Shown: positions 1 through 4,667 of the stretch, one piece after another | How the letters are laid out: each line of letters starts with the position of its first letter | Position numbering within the stretch: the stretch's first letter is position 1 | Source: an uncultured Spirochaetota bacterium | GTDB lineage: Bacteria > Spirochaetota > UBA4802 > UBA5368 | Length of the DNA: 10,368 nt | Direction of reading: 5' to 3' | NCBI GenBank assembly: GCA_937864375.1 | Contig: CALMJO010000448.1 | Coordinates: forward strand, 1-10,368 | Notes under the pieces: generated by a model | Told to the model about the DNA's origin: nothing | The model's database searches: none | What the model saw: only the letters and a program-made list of their open reading frames with translations | Made by a program: the position numbers and the translations under genes

Positions 1-49
1 TGTCCCCTCATCCTTTTATGCAACTTTTTTCTGAGTTTTTAGAGGTGCC

Positions 50-192
50 CTTAAAGCATTGACAGGCCAGGATTTCTCACCCGAAAAGTCCGGGTTCGAA
101 ATGACAAGAAAAAATGAGCAGCAACCCATACTATTCTTCATCAAGCCACCCCATTCCTTTATCTCTTCCATCCCCTTTTCCGTTGCCGTTAA
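50..192. repeat. Dispersed repeat, copy A (left arm missing or decayed)
   Basis: This stretch matches 1208-1389 in blocks. Shared blocks include GATTTCTCACC (71-81), CCGGGTTCGAAATGACA (90-106), TTCTTCA at 134-140 followed by AAGCC, and TTATCTCTTCCATC running to GCCGTTAA (185-192). The left arm of the inverted repeat seen in copy B (TGTCATTTCGA) is not recognisable here. Relative to copy B there is a 12-base insertion between CTCTTCCATC and GCCGTTAA. On the minus strand the right part reads LTATEKGMEEIKEWGGL, close to the minus-strand reading of copy B. The rest of 1-311 holds no gene that I can support. A weak promoter-like pair (TTGCCT at 234-239, 17 bases, TACACA at 257-262) precedes the next gene but is not convincing. 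Confidence 0.6.
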
Positions 193-311
193 ACGCCCGC
201 ACAATAAGCTTCCTTCCTCATATTAAAAACTGTTTGCCTTTTTCCCGCGCGCGGCGTACACATCCGCAATGAATCCTGCCCGCCCGTCGCGGCGGCACAT
301 GGAGAACACTC

Positions 312-1091
312 ATGAAGCGCACGCACAAGGCGGTTTTAGCGGCACTTTCCCTCGCCGTCACCCTGGCGGGGTCGCCCGCGTTCACCCTGCCCACGGTCAC
401 GGAGGTCATCACCAGGATCGACTACCTCTTCGAGCAGGTGGGCGACATCTCGGTGAAGGTCACCATCACCCAGAACAAGGCGAACCAGGGGGTGAAGGTG
501 TTCGAATCACTCTACTACCGGCGGGACAAGACCGACGAGTTCCTCATCATCATGACCGCGCCCGAGGCGGACAAGGGAAACGGCTACCTTCGCGTGGGCG
601 ATAACTTCTGGATGTACCGCCAGAACACGCGAACATTCCAGCACATAAGCCGCGACGAGAGCATCATGGGCACCGACGCAAAGGGCGGCGATTTCGAAAA
701 ACGCAAGCTCGCCGACCTCTACCGTCCCGAGACCGGCGCGGGCGGCGTCGAAATCATCACCGAGGAGATGCTGGGCAAAAAGCCCGTGTACAGGTTCGGG
801 CTCGTCGCGAAGGTGAACGACGTCACCTACCCACGCCAGGTCTACTGGGTCCAGCGCGAGGACTTCCTCACGCTCAAGACGCAGTCATATTCGCTCTCGG
901 GCACGCTCATGCAGACGGCCTACTATCCCAGGTACACGGTCGTCGAGGGGCGCTACATCGCCATCCAGCACATCTACATCGACGAGTTCGAAAAGGGGAA
1001 CAAGAGCATCGTGGAGCTGACGGGCATCTCGCTCGCGCCACTGGACCCGAAGATATTCACCAAGGCATACCTGGAAAACCTGTCCCGGTAA
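312..1091 (+). CDS. LolA-like periplasmic outer-membrane lipoprotein-sorting family protein
   Basis: This is a 259-residue secreted protein. Residues 1 to about 25 form a signal peptide (KR-rich start, hydrophobic ALSLAVTLAG core, small residues near SPAFT). The mature part is beta-rich and follows the pattern of the LolA-like family often annotated 'outer membrane lipoprotein-sorting protein': an early segment on modified or redox-type substrates (SVKVTITQNK), then YYRRDKTDEFLIIMTAPEA, GNGYLRVGDNFWMY, and a late VYWVQREDFLTLKTQSY block. Proteins of this family have a half-barrel fold that binds lipid or lipoprotein in the periplasm and usually sit beside an MMPL or LolCE-like exporter; no such exporter is visible in this window. 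GGAG (301-304) lies 7 bases before the ATG, which fixes the start. The gene is followed by 465 bases without a gene, so it is probably a separate or terminal transcription unit. Family is fairly sure; the cargo is unknown. Confidence 0.8.
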   Translation: MKRTHKAVLAALSLAVTLAGSPAFTLPTVTEVITRIDYLFEQVGDISVKVTITQNKANQGVKVFESLYYRRDKTDEFLIIMTAPEADKGNGYLRVGDNFWMYRQNTRTFQHISRDESIMGTDAKGGDFEKRKLADLYRPETGAGGVEIITEEMLGKKPVYRFGLVAKVNDVTYPRQVYWVQREDFLTLKTQSYSLSGTLMQTAYYPRYTVVEGRYIAIQHIYIDEFEKGNKSIVELTGISLAPLDPKIFTKAYLENLSR

Positions 1092-1207
1092 GCGCATTTC
1101 TACGAACGTACTTTAAGGCAACGGCGTGTAAGAAAGGGGGATAGGGGGATTGACGAGATCGGGGTGATAAAGGATTTTGGATAAATAACAATCAAGTTGA
1201 TACCGCC

Positions 1208-1389
1208 TGTCATTTCGACCGCAGGGAGAAATCTTAAGGCATCAGGAGGGCACGGATTTCTCACCTAAAAAAACCGGGTTCGAAATGACATGAGGAAAGA
1301 AACAACAATCTGTAATCTTCTTATCTCGTATAACGTTTCAATTCTTCAATAAGCCCTCCCCACGCCCTTATCTCTTCCATCGCCGTTAA
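1208..1389. repeat. Dispersed repeat, copy B, with an 83-bp inverted-repeat unit
   Basis: The left part, 1208-1290, is a clear inverted repeat: TGTCATTTCGA (1208-1218) is the exact reverse complement of TCGAAATGACA (1280-1290), and inside it GAGAAATC (1226-1233) is the exact reverse complement of GATTTCTC (1255-1262). This is the layout of REP- or MITE-like palindromic units that are scattered in many genomes. The right part (about 1321-1389) matches copy A. On the minus strand it reads ELTAMEEIRAWGGLI and ends at a TAA (complement of 1321-1323). No transposase is present. Possible roles include a non-autonomous mobile element or a degraded gene end; the sequence cannot decide. Confidence 0.65.
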
Positions 1390-1491
1390 TTCTTTCTCTC
1401 TTCCATCCCCTATTAAGGGCGCCTCAGCAAAAAGCTCGGAATCAGGGGGCCGAATCGCCTACGGGCCGTCCATCGACGCCCGGTTATTTTC

Positions 1492-1520
1492 GTGACTTTT
1501 ACCGGCGGGCATGCTATGCT
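1492..1520 (+). promoter_or_regulatory. Putative sigma70-type promoter with extended -10
   Basis: GTGACT (1492-1497, 4/6 to TTGACA) is followed after 17 bases by TATGCT (1515-1520, 4/6 to TATAAT). A TGC triplet sits directly before the -10, as in extended -10 promoters. Predicted transcription start is near 1527, about 30 bases before the ATG at 1557. Supported by pattern only. Confidence 0.42.
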
Positions 1521-1556
1521 CGGTTGCCGTTGAAGCCTCAATTTACAGGAGGCATT

Positions 1557-1934
1557 ATGAAAAAGACACTGTCCGCAGCAGCGTGCATCGCCGCGGCGCT
1601 CGTCCTCGGATGGGCCGGCGTCGCATACGCGAACAAGACGTCGGTGGTCATTGCCGCGCCGGAGGCGGCCTCGAAGGGAAGCAGCGTCACGATCACGATC
1701 ACCGTGTCGCATAACGGGAACAACTGGTTCCACTTCACCGACTGGGCATACATCAAGGTGAACGGGACGGAGGTTCAGCGCTGAACCTTCACCCGCAGCG
1801 AGCGCCCCGAGTCCGAGGTCTTCACCCGGCAGGTAACCGTCACGATGGATGGCCCCCTGTCCATTGAAGCACAGGCGGACTGCAACATCCACGGAAGCGC
1901 GGGCATCGTGACGGCCTCCGTCGCCGCGAAGTGA
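1557..1934 (+). pseudogene. Secreted superoxide-reductase-like (desulfoferrodoxin fold) protein interrupted by an in-frame TGA
   Basis: From the ATG at 1557 the frame gives 75 residues, then TGA at 1782-1784, then 49 further sense codons to a second TGA at 1932-1934. AGGAGG lies 4 bases before the start. Residues 1-25 are a signal peptide ending AYA-N. The mature part is an Ig-like beta-sandwich of the desulfoferrodoxin centre II type: H52 and H59 in the HNGNNWFHFTDW segment, then, after the TGA, C109 and H112 in CNIHG. This matches the Cys-Asn-x-His signature that gives two of the five iron ligands in superoxide reductases. The N-terminal E-K-H ligand loop is not seen. The downstream gene at 2163 carries the same domain, and its alignment places the TGA opposite Ile74 (EVKR-I-EF against EVQR-stop-TF). 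The post-stop frame is intact and keeps the key motif, so the lesion is either recent, read through, or a sequencing error. Selenocysteine is unlikely, because the aligned residue is not Cys and no hairpin is evident downstream of the TGA. Confidence 0.72.
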
Positions 1935-1941
1935 GGACGCC

Positions 1942-2118
1942 ATGATCGCGTCCATCATTCTCGTCCTGGGAATTGCGAACATGCTCCTCGTGTGCTTCCA
2001 GCTCCTCACCGGCATGCACCGGATCAGGGTCCCCCTGGGGGTGCATAAGAAGACCGGCATCGCGCTCTTCATCTGCGCCCTGTTGCACGCATTGCTCGCG
2101 CTCGTCGCCGGCTCCTGA
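1942..2118 (+). CDS. 58-residue two-helix membrane protein with conserved-looking histidines
   Basis: A small gene begins 7 bases after the interrupted superoxide-reductase-like gene. GAGG at 1933-1936 sits 5 bases before the ATG and overlaps the preceding stop codon, which suggests translational coupling. The protein has two hydrophobic stretches, residues 2-24 and about 38-56, joined by a short basic loop. Three histidines are present: H26 and H35 in the loop, and H49 inside the second helix. The spacing HKKTGIALFICALLHALL resembles the His-x(13)-His pattern of b-type haem-binding helices in ferric-reductase-like and cytochrome b561-like proteins. That is an inference from pattern, not a family match. 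If it binds haem it would need to dimerise, or pair with another protein, to make a four-helix bundle. An alternative is a simple small membrane anchor or assembly protein. I do not recognise a named family. Confidence 0.6.
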   Translation: MIASIILVLGIANMLLVCFQLLTGMHRIRVPLGVHKKTGIALFICALLHALLALVAGS

Positions 2119-2149
2119 CCCCGGGAGACCGGCGCATAATGGTTTTACC

Positions 2150-2155
2150 AGGAGA
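2150..2155 (+). promoter_or_regulatory. Ribosome binding site fixing the start at 2163
   Basis: AGGAGA lies 7 bases before the ATG at 2163. An in-frame ATG at 2139 lacks such a site and would place a non-signal-like MVLPGDTV extension before the signal peptide, so 2163 is the better start. Confidence 0.6.
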
Positions 2156-2162
2156 TACGGTC

Positions 2163-2909
2163 ATGCACAAATTCACGTTTTTCGCCGCGGCGCTTCTCGC
2201 CGCATGCGCGCTCGCGTTCCCCGCGTACGCGGGCGCTCCCGGAGTGGAGATTTCGCGGATCGCCTACGATCCCGTGTCGCGCACGGCATCGATCACGGTG
2301 GAGGTCGTCCACCCGGGCGTGACCGCGGCCCATCATGTCGAGTGGCTCTCCATCCGCGCGAACGGCTCCGAGGTGAAGCGCATCGAGTTCAGCGCGCTGA
2401 GCCTCCCCGAGGGTGAAACCTTCGAGCGCACCGTCATGGCGGGCGTGTTCGCCCCGCTCACTATCGAGGCGGAGGCGGCCTGCGCAAGGGACGGCAGCCG
2501 GGGAGCGGCCCGGCTCGTCTTCACCGCGGATGCGGCGCCCGCAACGAAGCAAAATTACGGCGAGGTGAAGACCTATTTGGGGGAGATAAGCGCGGTCTAC
2601 GAATCGTTCATCACGGGCATCTCCACGGCGGAAAGCGCAGCGGACGTCGCCGCGGCGATCAACGCCTTCACCAGCGGCATGGTCCCACTCATCGCGAAGG
2701 GCAAGGATCTGGAGCGCAAGTATCCCGAATTAAAGCTCAAGGATTCCAGGAGTACGCCCGCGGAGCTGGCTGAGGAGATGAAGAAATTCGAGGACCTCAC
2801 CAGGCGCTTCATGACAAAATCGGTCATGGACAAAATGGTCAAGTACGCGAGCGACCCCCTCGTGCAGAAGGCGCAGAAGGACATGAACGAAAAATTGAAG
2901 GGCCTGTAG
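2163..2909 (+). CDS. Secreted fusion of a superoxide-reductase-like domain and a C-terminal helical module
   Basis: This 248-residue protein has a signal peptide (residues 1-23, cleavage after AYA), a desulfoferrodoxin-like beta domain (about 25-122), a linker (about 123-131), and a helical domain (about 132-248). The beta domain has the HP-x5-HH-x2-W signature (H50, H57, H58, W61) and an aligned Cys107. However, the Cys is followed by ARD instead of Asn-x-His, so one expected iron ligand is lost relative to the interrupted gene at 1557. The helical domain is homologous along its length to the lipoproteins at 3290 and 4161: KDLERKYPELKLKD (181-194), then a Pro-rich turn and ELAEEMKKFEDL, then VMDKMVKY and DPLVQKAQKDM near the C terminus. 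It follows the two-helix membrane protein by 44 bases, so the three genes probably form an operon. It may carry a metal site on one domain and a partner-binding or oligomerising helical bundle on the other. The function is not known. Confidence 0.72.
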   Translation: MHKFTFFAAALLAACALAFPAYAGAPGVEISRIAYDPVSRTASITVEVVHPGVTAAHHVEWLSIRANGSEVKRIEFSALSLPEGETFERTVMAGVFAPLTIEAEAACARDGSRGAARLVFTADAAPATKQNYGEVKTYLGEISAVYESFITGISTAESAADVAAAINAFTSGMVPLIAKGKDLERKYPELKLKDSRSTPAELAEEMKKFEDLTRRFMTKSVMDKMVKYASDPLVQKAQKDMNEKLKGL

Positions 2910-3075
2910 CGCACTTTAACGCGGCCCCAGCAAGCCCAAAGACGACCTCCATGCCCCTCGACGCACTTATGGTGAGCCTGGTGCGCTGTTTTGGACAGGT
3001 TCATTGCAGGCTATGTCGAAGGACGGCCAAGGTACCGGAAGCATTATTCATGAAGCATATTCGTGAAAGGCTCAT

Positions 3076-3121
3076 TTCGACGGGCGCAACGAGCGACGTG
3101 GTGCGCCCTGAACCCGTCGAA
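3076..3121. repeat. REP-like imperfect palindrome
   Basis: TTCGACGGG (3076-3084) is the exact reverse complement of CCCGTCGAA (3113-3121). Inside it, GGGCGC (3082-3087) can alternatively pair with GCGCCC (3103-3108). The right half, CCCTGAACCCGTCGAAGGG (3106-3124), resembles the short intergenic palindromes widely dispersed in bacterial genomes. The left edge, TCATTTCGAC, also begins the inverted repeat at 1208, so the two units may be related. Confidence 0.5.
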
Positions 3122-3180
3122 GGGCGGCTAAAACACCAGCAGCATGATTTTAAATGGTTTGTCCGCAGAAAGTTAACCTT

Positions 3181-3199
3181 GGGGAAGTGCCCCTTTTTT
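3181..3199 (+). terminator. Weak terminator-like hairpin with T-run
   Basis: GGGG (3181-3184), a five-base loop, CCCC (3190-3193) and TTTTTT (3194-3199) form a minimal intrinsic-terminator shape. The stem is only 4 bp, so activity is doubtful. It lies between the fusion gene and the first lipoprotein and would separate their transcripts or attenuate read-through. Confidence 0.3.
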
Positions 3200-3274
3200 C
3201 TTTATCTTCGAGATTTTTTTTCTTTGACTTTGCCGTTTTTTAGTGCCTTACTGTTTCCATACTCAACACAACTG

Positions 3275-3282
3275 AAAGGAGA
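3275..3282 (+). promoter_or_regulatory. Ribosome binding site fixing the start at 3290
   Basis: AAAGGAGA is placed so that its GGAG core ends 8 bases before the ATG at 3290. The site, together with the lipoprotein signal sequence that follows, rules out the longer in-frame reading that opens at 2951. Confidence 0.65.
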
Positions 3283-3289
3283 TATTCTT

Positions 3290-3715
3290 ATGGGTAAAAA
3301 AATCCTGGCGTTATCAGTACTCGCATTTTTCGTAATAGTCGGCTGCGGCAAGGGCGACAAGATTGCGGATATGAAAAAAGTAATGAGTGATACGACTGCT
3401 GTTTTCACCGCATACGGGAGCAGCGTGGAAAATGCGAAGAGTGGAAAAGAAGTGGCCGCGGCTATGGTTAAATTTGCCGACGGATTGAAGGCAGTTTCCC
3501 TGAAGGCGAAGGAGCTTCAGAAGAAGTATCCCGAGTTCAACTTAAAAGACAACAAAGCACTACCCAAGGAACTCGAAGCTGATGCTAAAAAGCTCGAAGA
3601 AGCCGGTAAGGTCATGATGTCCAAGAAGGTCATGGACCAGATGGCGAAATACATGACCGATCCCGATGTCCAGAAAGCGCAGAAGGACATGATGGAAAAA
3701 ATGAAAGACATGTAA
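3290..3715 (+). CDS. Small lipoprotein made of the stand-alone helical module (paralogue 1)
   Basis: This 141-residue protein has a lipoprotein signal peptide: MGKKILALSV start, hydrophobic LAFFVIV, and IVG-C19 as the lipobox, so the mature chain should be lipidated on Cys19. The remainder is charged, Lys/Met/Ala-rich and predicted helical. It aligns end to end with residues 132-248 of the fusion protein at 2163. The shared blocks are KELQKKYPEFNLKDN (74-88), a Pro then KELEADAKKLEEA, VMDQMAKY, and DPDVQKAQKDM, with MMEKMKDM at the end. It also matches the lipoprotein at 4161. DNA identity near the 3' end of the fusion gene and this gene is high (GCGCAGAAGGACATGA occurs in both), which argues for duplication. 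A strong terminator follows. Codon use is AT-richer than in the flanking genes. I do not recognise a named family; a periplasm-facing partner or scaffold of the superoxide-reductase-like domain is an inference. Confidence 0.78.
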   Translation: MGKKILALSVLAFFVIVGCGKGDKIADMKKVMSDTTAVFTAYGSSVENAKSGKEVAAAMVKFADGLKAVSLKAKELQKKYPEFNLKDNKALPKELEADAKKLEEAGKVMMSKKVMDQMAKYMTDPDVQKAQKDMMEKMKDM

Positions 3716-3743
3716 TTTTTTCATGAAAACTCGGCTTTTCAAT

Positions 3744-3777
3744 AAAACGGGGCATGACCAATTCATGTCCCGTTTTT
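3744..3777 (+). terminator. Strong rho-independent terminator after lipoprotein 1
   Basis: AAAACGGGGCATGA (3744-3757) pairs with TCATGTCCCGTTTT (3763-3776) over 14 bp with one G-T wobble. The loop is CCAAT, and the 3' arm ends in a run of five T (3773-3777). The hairpin starts 28 bases after the stop codon of the first lipoprotein. Confidence 0.88.
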
Positions 3778-4060
3778 GTCTGCATTCACTCCCAATTGTC
3801 TTTTCTCAAGCAGGTGAAAAATTTTCGGAACAGCCGTTATCAGCAAAAAGCGTTCAAGCCGGCGGTCCCGCGGGCCCTCACTTACGCTCATTGAACGAAT
3901 CATTATAGCCGCCCCGGTTACCGGACAGGTACTTGCAATTCCGACTTGCCGGGAAGCCGCCTGGTAGCGCCTGAACCATGACGCGAAGAACAGGAATGAT
4001 CATCGACGGCATTGAAAACCGGTGATGGCAATATTTTGCGATCGCGGACACGCTTATTTA

Positions 4061-4089
4061 TTGACAAAGGAATAATTTTCCCTGATAGT
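4061..4089 (+). promoter_or_regulatory. Putative sigma70-type promoter for lipoprotein 2
   Basis: TTGACA (4061-4066) is a perfect -35 box. After a 17-base spacer, GATAGT (4084-4089) matches TATAAT at four of six positions. The predicted transcription start near 4096 leaves a leader of about 65 bases before the ATG at 4161. Together with the terminator at 3744 this makes the second lipoprotein its own transcription unit. Confidence 0.6.
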
Positions 4090-4160
4090 GATTCTCGATT
4101 ACCCGCTTGTTCTACTTGATAATTGATCCAGGTGTGTGCCATCAACAAGGAGCAGCTCCA

Positions 4161-4580
4161 ATGACTAAAAAAGCTATCGCACTTTCGATGATTCTGTTCG
4201 TGGCAATGCTGGCGTGCGGCAAGACGGACAAGTATGCTGATTTAAAAAAGTGGCTTGTGAATATGTGCGAAGCCATGGAGACGAATATCAATAACATCGA
4301 GAAGGCGGAAAATGCGAGAGACATTGCCGCCGCGATGATAAAAAACGCCGAATCGCTCAAACCCCTGTTAGCCAAAAGGAGAGAGCTGGATAAAAGGTTT
4401 CCCGAGATGACCAACCTGAAAAATCCTCCCGGTGAAATCGAAAAGGAAATCAAGCGATACCAGGAATTGAATAATAAATCGCAGTCACCGGAGATCATGG
4501 GCAAAATACTCAAGTACTACGCCGATCCAGAAGTCATCAAGGCCAAAAAAGCAATAGCAGAGGCGCTTAATGACTTTTAA
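4161..4580 (+). CDS. Small lipoprotein made of the stand-alone helical module (paralogue 2)
   Basis: This 139-residue protein starts at ATG 4161, 8 bases after AAGGAG (4147-4152). The signal peptide ends AMLA-C19, so lipidation is expected on Cys19, the same position as in the first lipoprotein; the -3 residue is Met, an acceptable but loose lipobox. The mature part is helical and shares the module blocks: RRELDKRFPE (73-82), NLKNPPGEIEKEIKRYQEL, IMGKILKYY, and DPEVIKAKKAIAEAL. It is the most diverged of the three copies: it lacks the Met-rich tail and has a CEAME segment with an extra Cys36. Its own promoter precedes it, and a hairpin similar to the one behind the first lipoprotein follows it. 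The function is unknown. The constant KYPE/RFPE turn and DP-x-V motif mark the family. Confidence 0.76.
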   Translation: MTKKAIALSMILFVAMLACGKTDKYADLKKWLVNMCEAMETNINNIEKAENARDIAAAMIKNAESLKPLLAKRRELDKRFPEMTNLKNPPGEIEKEIKRYQELNNKSQSPEIMGKILKYYADPEVIKAKKAIAEALNDF

Positions 4581-4611
4581 TGCCGGCAGCGTGTGAAATG
4601 AATTATACGGG

Positions 4612-4645
4612 GACGGGGCATATAAAGATATGTCCCGTCTTCTTG
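4612..4645 (+). terminator. Terminator-like hairpin after lipoprotein 2
   Basis: GACGGGGCATAT (4612-4623) pairs with ATATGTCCCGTC (4628-4639) over 12 bp with one G-T wobble, loop AAAG, followed by TTCTT. The T-run is weaker than in the hairpin at 3744, but the CGGGGCAT...ATGTCCCG stem is the same. The hairpin ends just before the ribosome site of the beta-barrel gene, so partial read-through into that gene is possible. Confidence 0.65.
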
Positions 4646-4667
4646 CTTACGGGGAGGTAGAATCACC

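Larger units (their letters stand above)
1092..1556. other. Intergenic region with repeat copy B and a promoter
   Basis: No convincing gene lies here. The left third (1092-1207) is G-rich and shows no clear terminator after the LolA-like gene. The middle is the dispersed repeat copy B (1208-1389). The right end carries a plausible extended -10 promoter (1492-1520) and a strong Shine-Dalgarno site (AGGAGG, 1547-1552) for the next gene. Confidence 0.5.
2910..3289. other. Intergenic region: REP-like palindrome, weak terminator-like hairpin, leader of the next gene
   Basis: No gene is supported here. An open frame runs from 2951 into the lipoprotein frame, but it has no ribosome site and the lipoprotein has its own start at 3290. 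Base composition changes from GC-rich to AT-rich at about 3130. The stretch contains a REP-like palindrome (3076-3121), a short hairpin with a T-run (3181-3199), and a TTGACT -35-like box (3224-3229) with only a poor -10 (CTTACT, 3247-3252). Confidence 0.45.
3716..4160. other. Intergenic region: terminator, spaced inverted repeat, promoter of the second lipoprotein
   Basis: No gene is supported in these 445 bases. After the terminator at 3744-3777, the stretch to about 4060 has one notable structure: CGTTCAA (3851-3857) and TTGAACG (3891-3897) are exact reverse complements, enclosing the palindrome CCCGCGGG (3867-3874). This could be an operator or a weak RNA fold. A good promoter is at 4061-4089, with a leader of about 65 bases. 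Confidence 0.45.

Noticed and set aside
1782..1784. TGA read as selenocysteine
   Set aside because: The aligned residue in the paralogous domain is Ile rather than Cys, and no convincing bacterial SECIS hairpin is visible in the roughly 50 bases after the TGA. A folding run and a search for selenocysteine machinery would settle it.
1557..2118. Alternative code with TGA as tryptophan
   Set aside because: The same gene, the 58-residue gene and others end naturally at TGA or other stops, and the long genes have no other internal TGA.
2139..2162. Earlier ATG for the fusion gene
   Set aside because: The ribosome site at 2150-2155 lies inside this stretch and serves ATG 2163, which opens directly into a normal signal peptide.
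2951..3289. Long N-terminal extension of the first lipoprotein
   Set aside because: It has no ribosome site and runs through a REP-like palindrome, and a clear Shine-Dalgarno site plus lipoprotein signal peptide begin at 3290.
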